The notes: a model not told the origin generated them from the sequence alone. Counted from the stretch's first letter, positions 1-7,540 are shown. The stretch is 64,000 nucleotides of DNA from Stella humosa (GCF_006738645.1 NZ_AP019700.1:1004001-1068000), one strand, 5' to 3'. Numbers and translations are program-made.

Positions 1-222
1 CGGTTGGACGGCCACGCCGGCCGCCTTGGCACGCTCGAGCAGCAGCAGCGCGAGGCCCAGCAGCTCGACCGCTCGACCAACGGCCGCCTGACCGCGATGG
101 AGACGTCGATCAAGGCGATCGAGGGCCGGCTGGGCGAGATGGTGATCGAGCTGCGCGGCATCCGCGATGGCCGCCGGGCCGGCGCGACGCCGGAGCGCGA
201 GCCCTCGTTCCGCCAGAACTGA
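1..222 (+). CDS. Partial coiled-coil phage-type protein (C-terminus only)
   Basis: The frame is open from the first base, so the true start may lie left of the window; a TTG at position 4 is the first candidate visible. The roughly 73 residues are hydrophilic and heptad-like (repeated E, Q, L and R, with 'METSIKAIEGRL'), which suggests a coiled coil with no membrane segment. It lies directly upstream of a membrane protein, an endolysin and spanins, so a phage tail-end or lysis-module role is plausible. I do not recognise a family. Confidence 0.5.
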   Translation, partial: RLDGHAGRLGTLEQQQREAQQLDRSTNGRLTAMETSIKAIEGRLGEMVIELRGIRDGRRAGATPEREPSFRQN

Positions 223-274
223 CACCCCGCCGCCGCGGCGGGTGATCCGCGGCACACCCTGACGGAGACTGAAG

Positions 275-691
275 ATGTCCAACCTGCTGAAGCGCGGGGC
301 CGCCGCCCTGCGCGCGTCCTGGGCGCGTGCGGCCTTTGCCGCTGGTGTGATCGGGGCCCTGCTGCTCTTTGCCGGCGACCCGATCGTCGTGCGGGAGCTG
401 GCCCTCAACCTCGTGCGGGCAGCGGCCGTGCTGCTCACCTTCGAGGGCTTCGTGCGCTACTCGACCCGCCGTACCAGCGAGTCGGTCGGGCCGATCGCGC
501 TCGGCTGGTCGACCGCCTCGCCGGCGTCGTCGCCGCCCGGCCGGGAGGCGGACATGCCGCCGCGCCGCCGCCTGCGCTTCGCCGATCTCTTCGTCAAGAT
601 CTGGCGCGACCCCAGTGCCCTGCCGCTCGCCATCTTCCTGGTCGGCAATCTGGCCGTCCGCGGCGGCCTCGTGATCGCGGTGTGGCAGTGA
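275..691 (+). CDS. Small membrane protein of the lysis module, holin candidate
   Basis: A 138-residue protein with a hydrophobic stretch at about 17-36, a second at about 40-58 and a third at the extreme C-terminus (ending LVIAVWQ). A basic, proline-rich region lies between them. The start is preceded by a purine-rich GGAGA at a usable distance. The stop codon overlaps the start of the transglycosylase gene (GTGA), so the two are probably translationally coupled. Two or three membrane segments immediately before an endolysin fit a holin or a holin-like accessory protein. This is an inference from position; no holin family signature is recognised. Confidence 0.6.
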   Translation: MSNLLKRGAAALRASWARAAFAAGVIGALLLFAGDPIVVRELALNLVRAAAVLLTFEGFVRYSTRRTSESVGPIALGWSTASPASSPPGREADMPPRRRLRFADLFVKIWRDPSALPLAIFLVGNLAVRGGLVIAVWQ

Positions 692-1299
692 TCCGGCCGC
701 GCGGATGGTGCCTCGCCCTGGCACTGGCGGCGCTGTGGGCCGTTTCGGCACCGGCCTCGTCGGCGGCCCCAGGCGACCGTTTCCTGGCCTGCGACCGCTA
801 CGACGGCGACGTGCGCGCCGCCGTCGATCGCTGGTGGGACGACTGGCCCGACTGGCGCGACTGGAAGAGCCAGCTCTTCCAGGAGTCGCGCTGCCGCCCG
901 GGCGCCGTCAGCCCGGCCGGGGCCCTGGGCCTGGCGCAGTTCATGCCGGCGACGTGGGTCGATATCCTGCGGCGCCTGGGCGAGGACCCGCGGGCGGTGC
1001 CGCGCACGCAGGCGCGGATGTCGATCCGGGCCGGTGCCTATTACATGCGGGTCCTGCGCGACCAGTGGCGTGGCTGGTCGAAGTCGGCCGACGCGGCCGA
1101 GGTGCAGCGCCATGCCCAGGCCGGCTACAACGCCGGCTCCGGCCACATCCTCAACGCCTGGCGCCGCTGCGGCCGGCCGGCTGGCTGGGCGGTCACGCGC
1201 GACTGCCTGCCGTCCGTCACCGGCAAGCATGCGGCCGAGACCATCGCTTATGTCGACCTGATCGCGGAGTGGCGGGCCATGCTGGGGCGCCGGCGATGA
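688..1299 (+). CDS. Lytic transglycosylase (SLT-type) endolysin
   Basis: This protein should cleave the glycan strand of peptidoglycan. After a hydrophobic, probably cleaved signal segment (about residues 8-27), the SLT signature follows: a catalytic-type Glu in 'FQESRCRPGAVSP', then 'GALGLAQFMPATW', then 'AGAYYMRVL' and 'AQAGYNAGSG'. Those are the standard conserved blocks of the goose-lysozyme-like fold. A GTG at 688 overlapping the previous stop is preferred; a GTG at 682 would add two residues. It lies between small membrane proteins and a spanin pair, which supports a phage lysis role over housekeeping wall turnover. An exported, signal-bearing endolysin would be a SAR- or Sec-type enzyme. 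Confidence 0.85.
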   Translation: MIRPRGWCLALALAALWAVSAPASSAAPGDRFLACDRYDGDVRAAVDRWWDDWPDWRDWKSQLFQESRCRPGAVSPAGALGLAQFMPATWVDILRRLGEDPRAVPRTQARMSIRAGAYYMRVLRDQWRGWSKSADAAEVQRHAQAGYNAGSGHILNAWRRCGRPAGWAVTRDCLPSVTGKHAAETIAYVDLIAEWRAMLGRRR

Positions 1300-1574
1300 T
1301 CGAGGGCACGCTGGCCACCCTCGTCGGCGGCGCCGTCGGCATCGCCATCGCCATCATCCTGCTGCTGGCGATGGCGGCGGCCGGCGAGCGCGGGTGGATC
1401 CCGGTCTATCCCTCGGCCGAGGCAGCGTCCGCGGCAGCCCGCCGCTCGCCCTGGGACCGGCCTTCGGGCAGGTGGTGGATCACAGGCGCGGCGACCTTGC
1501 CGCAGGCGACGATCAGGTCTTCCAGGGTGTCGCCGCCCAGCCCGTCTGCGGGCGGCGAGGGGATCGGTCCGTGA
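1296..1574 (+). CDS. Small single-span membrane protein
   Basis: A 92-residue frame whose ATG overlaps the transglycosylase stop (ATGA), suggesting coupling. Residues 5-28 form one strong membrane helix ('LATLVGGAVGIAIAIILLLA'), followed by a tail rich in Ala, Ser, Pro and Arg that looks less protein-like. The distal half overlaps an oppositely oriented small gene with a good ribosome binding site, so either this gene is shorter in function than in length or the tail is degenerate. A holin or antiholin role is possible from position only. Confidence 0.45.
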   Translation: MIEGTLATLVGGAVGIAIAIILLLAMAAAGERGWIPVYPSAEAASAAARRSPWDRPSGRWWITGAATLPQATIRSSRVSPPSPSAGGEGIGP

Positions 1575-1618
1575 GGTGGCGGACTGCCAGGGGGGCGGGT
1601 CAATCCGGCGGTCATCAT
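1406..1618 (-). CDS. Small hypothetical protein, antisense to the lysis module
   Basis: A 70-residue protein read leftward. Its ATG is preceded by AAGGAG at 8-9 nt, one of the better Shine-Dalgarno sequences nearby. After a proline-rich N-terminus, the segment 'DGLGGDTLEDLIVACGKVAAPVIHHLPEG' (shown here only to locate it: residues 25-53) has the composition of a folded amphipathic domain, unlike a chance antisense frame. It overlaps the 3' half of the gene at 1296-1574. No family is recognised. Confidence 0.45.
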   Translation of the reverse strand: MMTAGLTRPPGSPPPHGPIPSPPADGLGGDTLEDLIVACGKVAAPVIHHLPEGRSQGERRAAADAASAEG

Positions 1619-1715
1619 CGGTGGCGCTCCTTTGCTCGGGAGACGGCATCGGGTCGCAACGAGGCCCAACCGTCCGCCGTGATTGCGGCGGGAATACGGC
1701 AGTGAAGGAGGCGGC

Positions 1716-2240
1716 ATGAGGTGGCTGTTGCGACTGTTCGCCGGCGGCTCGGCCGCCTGGTGGTGCGCCGGCGCGGCCGCGGTCGCCGCGATCGCGCTGG
1801 CCGGAATGGTGTGGATCGAGCAGGGGGCGACGGCCGGCCAGCGCCGTCGGGCCGAAGCGGCCGAGGGCCGTGCCGCCACCCTGTTGCAGCAGCTCGACCT
1901 CGTGACCGAGGTCAATGCCAGCAACCTGGCCGCCATGGCCGCCCAGCGCCAGGCGCACGCCCGCGACCTAGCCGACCTGTCGGCCGAGGCCGAGCGGGCG
2001 CGCAAGGCCGGCGCCCGCCTCGTCGTCGTCAAACAGGAGATCGCCCGTGATCCCGATGCCTACTCGCCGGCCGCTGATCGCTGCCCTGCTCTCGATCGGA
2101 TGCTTGACCGCCTGCGGCTCGACGGAGCCGCCGCCCCGCCTGGTGACGCGGGTCGAGCGGGTGGAAGTGCAGCATCCGCCCCAGCTTTTGGAGTGCCAGC
2201 CCGAGCCGCCGGTGCTGCCCCCACCCCGCAGCGTCGCTGA
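1716..2240 (+). CDS. Rz-like inner-membrane spanin (i-spanin)
   Basis: A 174-residue protein with a short cytoplasmic N-terminus, one membrane anchor at about residues 12-36 and a long periplasmic alpha-helical/coiled-coil region (about 44-110, rich in Ala, Gln, Arg and Glu). This is the architecture of phage i-spanins, which fuse inner and outer membranes at lysis. The ATG at 1716 is preceded by AAGGAGG. A lipoprotein gene starts inside its 3' part in another frame, the typical nested Rz/Rz1 layout. The Pro/Ala-rich C-terminal 60 residues probably exist mainly because of that overlap. Confidence 0.7.
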   Translation: MRWLLRLFAGGSAAWWCAGAAAVAAIALAGMVWIEQGATAGQRRRAEAAEGRAATLLQQLDLVTEVNASNLAAMAAQRQAHARDLADLSAEAERARKAGARLVVVKQEIARDPDAYSPAADRCPALDRMLDRLRLDGAAAPPGDAGRAGGSAASAPAFGVPARAAGAAPTPQRR

Positions 2241-2337
2241 CGTGCTGGGATGGGTGGCAGATCTGCGGGCAGCCGGGGCAGACTGTCGGGCGCGGCTGGC
2301 GTGTATCCGGCGGCGGCAGACGGGGGAGGGATGCTAG
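2056..2337 (+). CDS. Rz1-like outer-membrane lipoprotein spanin (o-spanin), nested
   Basis: This gene starts within the i-spanin gene in a different frame; ATG 2056 or GTG 2047 are the candidate starts. A short signal peptide ends in a lipobox (LTAC), so the mature protein is a small lipoprotein. It is followed by a proline-rich segment ('CQPEPPVLPPPRS'), as is common in Rz1-type proteins. It should pair across the periplasm with the Rz-like protein to disrupt the outer membrane. Length (about 93 residues), lipobox and nesting together make the assignment firm at the functional level, although sequence similarity within spanins is always low. Confidence 0.7.
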   Translation: MPTRRPLIAALLSIGCLTACGSTEPPPRLVTRVERVEVQHPPQLLECQPEPPVLPPPRSVADVLGWVADLRAAGADCRARLACIRRRQTGEGC

Positions 2338-2362
2338 GGCCGGCCGACCCCAACTTGATGAA

Positions 2363-3505
2363 TCACATGATCAGAAAGTCGTCGGCGCGCAGTTGGCCCG
2401 GTGAAACCCCGAGGATGCCCAGCTTGTGGCCGCCGCCGAAGTCGATCAGGGCAGCGCCACCGCCGCCGGTGGTAACCATGGCCAGGACTTGCTGGCCGGT
2501 GAATACGCCAGTGCCGTTGATGTCGGCCTGGATCACGATCTTGTCGCCCTGCGACCGGTTGAAATCGCCAATGACGTCCCAGCCGCCGTTGCTATTGATG
2601 ACGAACAGGTCAGCGCCCGGCCCGCCGTAGAGCGCGTCGTTTTCCAGGTCACCCGAAAGCGTGTCGTTGCCGGCCTCACCGTACAGCGTGTCCTGTCCCG
2701 GTCCGCCGAAGACGCCGTCGTTGCCGGTGCCGCCATAGACGCTGTCGTTCCCAATGTTCCCGTTCACATGCCAGTCGTCGCCATCCTGGCCGAAAACCTG
2801 ATCGTTGCCTTGGCCGCCGCGCACGAAGTCCTGCCCCGGGCCGCCATGCACGAGGTCGTTGCCGAGGTTGCCATTCACGTCATCGTCGCCATCGTCGCCG
2901 TAGAGCTTGTCGTTGCCGTCCAGCCCTCGAATGGTGTCGTTGCCGCTATAGCCGCGGATCGTGTCATTGCCCCAGTCGCCATCAATGCTGTCGGGACCGG
3001 CCTGACCGTTGATGGTCTGGTGCGGCGACGGTGGAGGCGGGGGCGGTGGAGGGGGTGGCGGAGGCGGAGGAGCGTAGAGGTTGTATGCGTCGACAGCGAT
3101 AGCGTAGTTGCCGGTTGCATACACGAACTCCCATGTAAAAAGGACGTAATGAAAGCCAGAATACGATGCTTGAAAGTTGACGATCGTATCGGTCAGGGGA
3201 GGTTCGTATAAACCTAGATCCTCACCGTCATAGAATTGTAGAAGATATCCCTGGTTGTCGAAGATAGAAATATCTGGAGTACGTTCGCCGGCTGCGGCAA
3301 AATTGTAAGTGATGCCAGAGCTCAAATTAAATCGGACAAAATCTATATTTTCACTTGATAGAAGAATTCCTGTGAAAAGCCCTTCGACAGTATTAGGGTT
3401 ATTGTCTGGAGGGCTGACGTAGATAGTCCCGTATGGGTAGGTAAAATCATATGACTGACGAGTTTCCGAGGCGAGTGAAGCTGTCCAGTAGATATTGCGT
3501 GCCAT
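2363..3505 (-). CDS. RTX-type calcium-binding repeat protein
   Basis: A 380-residue protein. Residues 1-145 look like a beta-rich domain with similarity in style to bacterial pre-peptidase C-terminal domains ('DFVRFNLSSG', 'ISIFDNQG'). A run of about 14 prolines (about 150-163) links to roughly 12 nonapeptide repeats of the GGxGxDxxx type ('GNDTIRG', 'GGPGQDFVRGG'). A C-terminal block (about residues 310-380) ends 'LRADDFLIM', typical of the end of RTX domains. There is no Sec signal peptide, so type I secretion by the C-terminus is expected, but no T1SS genes are present here. The N-terminal third is visibly AT-richer than its surroundings. The calcium-binding fold is certain; the effector function is unknown. 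Confidence 0.85.
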   Translation of the reverse strand: MARNIYWTASLASETRQSYDFTYPYGTIYVSPPDNNPNTVEGLFTGILLSSENIDFVRFNLSSGITYNFAAAGERTPDISIFDNQGYLLQFYDGEDLGLYEPPLTDTIVNFQASYSGFHYVLFTWEFVYATGNYAIAVDAYNLYAPPPPPPPPPPPPPPSPHQTINGQAGPDSIDGDWGNDTIRGYSGNDTIRGLDGNDKLYGDDGDDDVNGNLGNDLVHGGPGQDFVRGGQGNDQVFGQDGDDWHVNGNIGNDSVYGGTGNDGVFGGPGQDTLYGEAGNDTLSGDLENDALYGGPGADLFVINSNGGWDVIGDFNRSQGDKIVIQADINGTGVFTGQQVLAMVTTGGGGAALIDFGGGHKLGILGVSPGQLRADDFLIM

Positions 3506-3575
3506 GTGACTTCCTCAACTCAAGAATCGATCGCGCGGACGGCGTGGATCGCAGAAATGGACGGCGATTGTCTGT

Positions 3576-3950
3576 TCACCATCCGACGACGCGGTACCCA
3601 CGTCCCGACAGGCAGTTCGCGACGATCTGGCGCTGATTGGCCAGCCCTGCAGACCCTCCGGATGCTCCACCCGAGATGCCGCCAAGGCCGGCGCCGAAGG
3701 CCGCACCGCGCCCGCCGCCGACGACTGCGCCGAGCGCTGCCCCCAGCAGAGCGCCGGCAACGGCGGTCGCTGCAGCGGCGTTCGCCGGATCTCGTTGGGC
3801 CGCCAGGTCCTGGCATTCCGCGAGGTCGGCGTGATACCGACCGGGGCCGGCCGGAGAACTGCCGAAGTCAACGACTGGCTGGTAGTTGGTGCGCGCGCAT
3901 CCGCCCAGCAAAAGGGCTGTTGCAATCGCCACGACGCTGATCTTCCCCAT
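3576..3950 (-). CDS. Glycine-zipper lipoprotein
   Basis: A 124-residue protein with a lipoprotein signal (lipobox LLGGC at about residues 14-18). A Cys-containing segment comes next ('DLAECQDLAAQRDP'), then a glycine-zipper region ('GALLGAALGAVVGGGRGAAF' and onward), then 'IVANCLSGRGYRVV'. This arrangement resembles small glycine-zipper outer-membrane lipoproteins. It lies just downstream of another lipoprotein on the same strand (6-bp gap), so the pair is probably one operon. Confidence 0.75.
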   Translation of the reverse strand: MGKISVVAIATALLLGGCARTNYQPVVDFGSSPAGPGRYHADLAECQDLAAQRDPANAAAATAVAGALLGAALGAVVGGGRGAAFGAGLGGISGGASGGSAGLANQRQIVANCLSGRGYRVVGW

Positions 3951-3956
3951 CGTTCG

Positions 3957-4376
3957 CTACCGTGCGATCGCCGGCGCCGGGGCGGCCACAGCCGGAGCCT
4001 CGGTAGCGGCGGCGCCTCCGCGCCAGCAGCCTCCGCGCTGCATGATCATCATGACGTTCGTGTTTCGCGCTTGCAGCGCGCCGATCTCGGCGCGGGCCGC
4101 CGACCCGTCTTCGCTGGTGGCGTATCCGATCAGGCCACCGAAGAACATGTTGCGGGTACGCTCGTCCTGTGCCCGATCGATCTCGCTGTAGAGCGCCTGG
4201 ATCTTGGTCTGGTTGCTCAACATCTCGAACTGCGCGGCATCGCAGGACATTTGCCCATCCGTCGGCGCGACCATTGCCACCGGCTGGGCCATGCGATTTC
4301 CACCGCACCCGGCCAGGGCGAGCGCCAAGAAGGGAACACCCGCCCACTTGATCAATCGCGGCATCTCCACCCCCAT
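3957..4376 (-). CDS. Hypothetical lipoprotein
   Basis: A 139-residue protein; the in-frame ATG at 4364 is an equally good start. It has a signal peptide with lipobox (ALAGC), then an acidic helical region ('QTKIQALYSEIDRAQDERT'), a hydrophobic segment ('NMFFGGLIGYATSEDG') and an Ala/Pro-rich tail. I do not recognise the family. It is the first gene of the two-lipoprotein unit running leftward. Confidence 0.65.
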   Translation of the reverse strand: MGVEMPRLIKWAGVPFLALALAGCGGNRMAQPVAMVAPTDGQMSCDAAQFEMLSNQTKIQALYSEIDRAQDERTRNMFFGGLIGYATSEDGSAARAEIGALQARNTNVMMIMQRGGCWRGGAAATEAPAVAAPAPAIAR

Positions 4377-4553
4377 TACGCGCGTTCTTCGGGCCTCAAT
4401 CGCGCCCGTTTTTCGCGAGAAACCTGCCAGGAGGTAGAACTTAGCGCAACAGATAGTTGATCTTGACTCTGATGAATGGGGTGATTACGCGCACAGGCTG
4501 AGGGGGGGTTGTTTGGTGCCAAGCAGGGACATTCCAGGCCGGAAAGTGCGCAC

Positions 4554-4766
4554 CTAGTCGTCGCTGCGGTCCGGCGGCCCGCCCTCGACCAGCCGATAGC
4601 CGTTGGCTACCAGCCAGCCCCACGTGCGACCATCGCCGCAGGTCCGGACGTAGTCCTCGCGCGCAGTATCGCGGTCGAGATCGTGTCGCACGGTGCGGCC
4701 GGCCGGATCGACGACGCACCACCCGTCGCGATTGACGATGGCGCGGCGCAGCTTGTGGCGTCGCAC
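4554..4766 (-). CDS. Small hypothetical protein
   Basis: A 70-residue hydrophilic protein containing 'IVNRDGWCVVDPAGRTV' and 'YVRTCGDGRTWGWLVANGYR'. The aromatic, glycine-containing motifs look like a real small domain. It directly follows another small gene on the same strand (2-bp gap), suggesting a dicistronic unit. No function can be assigned. Codon use matches the GC-rich surroundings. The 177 bp to its left (4377-4553) hold nothing I can identify. Confidence 0.45.
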   Translation of the reverse strand: MRRHKLRRAIVNRDGWCVVDPAGRTVRHDLDRDTAREDYVRTCGDGRTWGWLVANGYRLVEGGPPDRSDD

Positions 4767-4768
4767 CG

Positions 4769-4960
4769 TCAGGGCCGCCCGACTTCGTCCCGCTGAATGT
4801 CCGGGCCATGCTTCTGGATGACGCTATCGTCCGTCTCGCGGCCTCCATCCTGGTGCCGGGGAACGTGCTGGTTCTGGCGCCGGATGGTGTCCCGGGCGGG
4901 GATCGGTTCCCGGTCGGGTGACGGCGGCTCGGGCATCTTGGGCGGGGTGGGAATGGTCAT
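4769..4960 (-). CDS. Small proline- and charge-rich hypothetical protein
   Basis: A 63-residue protein, low in hydrophobic residues and rich in Pro, Arg, Asp and Gln, probably disordered. The ATG at 4960 (or the adjoining GTG at 4963) is preceded by AAGGGAG. It is the upstream member of the pair with the gene ending at 4554. It is divergent from the DUF3606 gene at 5062. No family is recognised. Confidence 0.4.
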   Translation of the reverse strand: MTIPTPPKMPEPPSPDREPIPARDTIRRQNQHVPRHQDGGRETDDSVIQKHGPDIQRDEVGRP

Positions 4961-5061
4961 CACGGGGCTCCCTTCCAGGTGGCGGCGGGCGAGGTGCGCT
5001 GTGTGTGGAACTGCCGCGACCGCGGGCTGTTCCCCCAGGAGACGGAACTGGAGAATGCCGC

Positions 5062-5241
5062 ATGGCCGATGACCTGAAAGACCGTGGCGCCGCGGATCGC
5101 GCCCGCGTCAATGTCAACGAGGATCACGAGCTCCACTATTGGACGGAGCGATTCGGCGTCAGCCGCCAGCGACTCCGTGCGGCGGTGAAGAAGGTCGGCC
5201 CGATGGCAGCCGACGTCCAGAAGGAGCTGGCCGGGCAGTAG
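5062..5241 (+). CDS. DUF3606 family protein
   Basis: A 59-residue protein starting [20 protein letters not shown], then '[21 protein letters not shown]'. This is the characteristic pattern of the DUF3606 family: small cytosolic proteins common in alphaproteobacteria, with a short helix-turn-helix-like segment and no established function. The length is normal for the family. The ATG follows GGAGAATGCCGC, giving a modest Shine-Dalgarno. It ends 48 bp before the SRAP gene on the same strand. Confidence 0.85.
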   Translation: MADDLKDRGAADRARVNVNEDHELHYWTERFGVSRQRLRAAVKKVGPMAADVQKELAGQ

Positions 5242-5288
5242 CCGCTCAGGCGCCTGACAGGCGTGCCCGCGGGCGCTACGATCGCTCG

Positions 5289-6014
5289 ATGTGCAATCTC
5301 TACTCGCTGACCAAGGGACAGGCGGCAATCGTCGCCCTGACCCGGGCGCTGGTCGACAGCACCGGCAACCTGCCGCCGATGCCGGGGATCTTCCCGGACT
5401 ACGCCGCGCCGATCGTCCGCAACACGCCGGCCGGCCGCGAGCTGGCGATGGTGCGCTGGGGGATGCCGTCCTCGCGCAAGGCCCTGCTCGACGCCGCGAC
5501 CAAGCGGGCCGACAAGCTGCGCGTCAAGGGCAAGGCGGTGGACTTCGACGAGCTTCTGCGGCTCGAGCCGGATGGCGGCACCACCAACGTCCGCAATACG
5601 GCCAGCGCGCACTGGAAGCGCTGGTTGGGCGTGGAGAACCGCTGCGTCGTGCCGATGACGTCCTTCAGCGAGTTCAATCGTGAGGCCGGCGGCGACATCT
5701 GGTTCGCGCTGGGCGACGACCGGCCGCTGGCGGTGTTCGCCGGCATCTGGGCGCCGCAGTGGACATCGGTGCGGAAGATGCGGACCGGCGTCGAGAACAT
5801 CGACGTCTTCGCCTTCCTGACGACGACGCCCAACGCCGAGGTGGCGCCGATCCACCCCAAGGCCATGCCGGTGATCCTGACGCAGCCGGCCGAGATCGAG
5901 ACCTGGATGACGGCGCCCTGGGCCGAGGCCAGCGCCCTGCAGCGGCCGCTGCCGGATGGGTCGCTCAAGATCGTCGCGCGTGGCGTGAAGAAGGACGTGG
6001 CCGAGCCTGTCTAG
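5289..6014 (+). CDS. SOS response-associated peptidase (SRAP/HMCES/YedK family)
   Basis: This protein should form a covalent thiazolidine link with abasic sites in single-stranded DNA and so shield them. The start is set by the family: Cys2, exposed after Met removal, is the reactive residue ('MCNLYSLT'). Further conserved blocks are the 'RWGMPS' segment, '[12 protein letters not shown]' and the late His in '[15 protein letters not shown]'. It has 241 residues, normal for the family. No alphaproteobacterial LexA box (GTTC-N7-GTTC) is evident just upstream. Its stop overlaps the convergent gene ending at 6011 by 4 bp. SRAP genes are often carried on phage and accessory DNA, consistent with the neighbourhood. 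Confidence 0.88.
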   Translation: MCNLYSLTKGQAAIVALTRALVDSTGNLPPMPGIFPDYAAPIVRNTPAGRELAMVRWGMPSSRKALLDAATKRADKLRVKGKAVDFDELLRLEPDGGTTNVRNTASAHWKRWLGVENRCVVPMTSFSEFNREAGGDIWFALGDDRPLAVFAGIWAPQWTSVRKMRTGVENIDVFAFLTTTPNAEVAPIHPKAMPVILTQPAEIETWMTAPWAEASALQRPLPDGSLKIVARGVKKDVAEPV

Positions 6015-6427
6015 TCGTCGGCGCAGATCAGGAGGTATGGCCGCCCGTAGTTGTACAGCCGCCTCGGCCGCTCGCCGAGGCAGGCCACCCGCAGCATCCG
6101 GGCATTGCCGAGATCCCGGCCGGTGACGATGACGGGCAGCGATGGATCGTACCGGCGCAGATCTGCGGCCAGGCCAGCAACGGTCATGCTGGGCCGGGCC
6201 GGGTCCCAGCGCGCCGGGGCTAGGAAATGCGCGCCGCACTCCTGGCCCTGTGGGCAGGCACCCACCATCTCCGACAGCAGCAGGTCCATCGGGGTGTGGC
6301 TGCCGTAGCGCTCGATGATCCGATCGCGCTGGTAGCGACCGCGCCGCGGGCAGCGGCTGCAGGCCACGTGGATCATGGTCGAGGGGACGCCGCCGATCGT
6401 GCGGGCATCCCACGGGTTGCCGGCCAT
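6011..6427 (-). CDS. Cysteine-rich (zinc-ribbon-like) hypothetical protein
   Basis: A 138-residue protein. Two cysteine pairs near the N-terminus ('CSRCPRRG' and 'CPQGQEC') have zinc-ribbon spacing. Basic residues ('[11 protein letters not shown]') follow the first pair. The C-terminal part ('[17 protein letters not shown]') looks like a compact alpha/beta segment. It starts 4 bp after the stop of the nuclease gene on the same strand, so the two are probably one transcript. An internal ATG at residue 18 ('MIHVACSRC') is an alternative start. A nucleic-acid-binding role is an inference from the cysteines only. Confidence 0.55.
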   Translation of the reverse strand: MAGNPWDARTIGGVPSTMIHVACSRCPRRGRYQRDRIIERYGSHTPMDLLLSEMVGACPQGQECGAHFLAPARWDPARPSMTVAGLAADLRRYDPSLPVIVTGRDLGNARMLRVACLGERPRRLYNYGRPYLLICADD

Positions 6428-6431
6428 CGGT

Positions 6432-6866
6432 CTAGGGGTGCCGGCGGGAGGCGCGGGCTGCTTCCATTCCCGGCGCCCACATGCCCCGCCCGGCCGCCTT
6501 GGCCTCATCCTCCTGCGCGACATAGTCGAGCCCGTACCGCCGCCAGGCGCGCGCCCAGCCTCGGCGCACCAGCTCGGCCGCGACGTCGAGCCGGCCACGC
6601 CGGCAGACGGCGACGGTGTTGCGATACCGGTCATGGCCATGCGGTTCACAGTCGAGCGGCCGCCGGGCGATGATCCGCTCCATCTCCAGCCGCGCGCGGC
6701 CGCCCAGCGGCTCGCCCATCTCCGGCGCATCGATCGCCAGCAGCCGGATGCGGGTCCCGTCGATGACGAGGGTGTCGCCATCGGCGACGCGGGCTGGGCC
6801 GCGGATCGGCCCGGCTAAGGCCGGCAAGGCGACGAGAATCAGCAAAAAGGGGGCTAGGAGGCGCAT
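6432..6866 (-). CDS. Secreted thermonuclease-like protein (SNase fold)
   Basis: A 144-residue protein with a clear Sec signal peptide (about residues 1-18, ending 'ALA'). The staphylococcal-nuclease core follows: 'ARVADGDTLVIDGTRIRLLAIDAPE' spans the first calcium/active-site strand, with Arg and Asp conserved; then the 'GRARLEMERII' helix, 'HDRYRNTVAVCRRG' and the 'VAAELVRRGWARAWRRY' block. It should act in the periplasm or outside the cell on DNA/RNA. It heads a probable two-gene unit with the zinc-ribbon protein. Confidence 0.85.
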   Translation of the reverse strand: MRLLAPFLLILVALPALAGPIRGPARVADGDTLVIDGTRIRLLAIDAPEMGEPLGGRARLEMERIIARRPLDCEPHGHDRYRNTVAVCRRGRLDVAAELVRRGWARAWRRYGLDYVAQEDEAKAAGRGMWAPGMEAARASRRHP

Positions 6867-7022
6867 AGCTGGCAATCTGCCGTGAGAACGTAGAGAGAAC
6901 AAGTGTGCCAATAGTGTGTCTCGATTGTGCCTGATCGTACCCGTTCTGGCCGGTTTCCCGCCTCGCAGTGCTGGCTTGACTTCCTTCCGCTCCCCCTGCA
7001 AAACCGGGCGTCCGCTGATGTC

Positions 7023-7099
7023 CGGGGCGTAGCTCAGCCTGGTAGAGTGCTTGCTTTGGGAGCAAGATGCCGGAGGTTCGAATCCTCTCGCCCCGACCA
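7023..7099 (+). tRNA. tRNA-Pro (anticodon TGG)
   Basis: A cloverleaf can be read by eye: acceptor CGGGGCG pairs with CGCCCCG, the D-loop contains AGCTCAGCCTGGTAGAG, the anticodon stem CTTGC/GCAAG closes the loop TTTGGGA (TGG at 7057-7059), and the T-arm has GGTTCGAATCC. The 3' CCA is encoded (7097-7099). Confidence 0.97.
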
Positions 7100-7144
7100 G
7101 CGGAGCAGAGCCAGTTACGGACGGCAATCGAGGCGGAATCGACC

Positions 7145-7444
7145 ATGGCAGAGGCGCGCATCTATCTTCCGGCGAAGTCGGCGATGCAGTCCGGTCGGGC
7201 GGGCACCCGGGAATGGGTGCTGGAGTTCGTGCCGGCCGAGGCCAAGCGCCACGACCCGCTGATGGGTTGGATCAGTTCCGGCGACACCCGCCTGCAACTC
7301 CGCCTGACCTTCGCGACGCTGGCCGAGGCCGAGGCGCATGCCCAGCGCCTGGGCCTCGCCTACAAGATCCAGCCGGCCCACCAGCGGACGATCAAGCCCA
7401 AGGCCTACGCCGACAATTTCAAGTATGATCGGGTGCGCGGCTGA
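7145..7444 (+). CDS. NADH dehydrogenase NDUFS4-like accessory subunit (ETC complex I)
   Basis: A 99-residue soluble protein matching the 'ETC complex I subunit conserved region': 'ARIYLPAKSAMQSGRAGTREW' (residues 4-24), the 'PLMGWISSGDT' block, and 'AEAHAQRLGLAYKI' through 'KPKAYADNFKYDR' at the C-terminus. In mitochondria and alphaproteobacteria this 18-kDa-type subunit binds the peripheral arm of complex I near the NADH module. As is common in alphaproteobacteria, it is encoded away from the nuo operon and next to tRNA genes. Its presence is one of the better taxonomic clues in the window. Confidence 0.92.
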   Translation: MAEARIYLPAKSAMQSGRAGTREWVLEFVPAEAKRHDPLMGWISSGDTRLQLRLTFATLAEAEAHAQRLGLAYKIQPAHQRTIKPKAYADNFKYDRVRG

Positions 7445-7463
7445 TGCCGCGCCCGCAGCGCAC

Positions 7464-7540
7464 GCGCCCTTAGCTCAGTTGGATAGAGCACGCGCCTTCT
7501 AAGCGCGGGGTCGCTGGTTCGAGTCCAGCAGGGCGCGCCA
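7464..7540 (+). tRNA. tRNA-Arg (anticodon TCT)
   Basis: Acceptor GCGCCCT pairs with AGGGCGC. The D-arm is TAGCTCAGTTGGATAGAGC, the anticodon stem CGCGC/GCGCG closes the loop CTTCTAA (TCT at 7498-7500), and the T-arm has GGTTCGAGTCC. The CCA end is encoded (7538-7540). It lies 20 bp after the NDUFS4-like gene. Confidence 0.97.

Noticed and set aside
2640-3000. Regular short repeats that could be mistaken for a CRISPR array
   Set aside because: They are codons of the RTX nonapeptide repeats (GGxGxDxxx) in one reading frame, vary between units, and have no spacer structure.
7023-7540. tRNA-Pro or tRNA-Arg as attachment site of the phage-like region to the left
   Set aside because: Integration normally occurs at a tRNA 3' end, which here faces right, away from the phage genes; no repeat of the tRNA 3' end was seen within the window.
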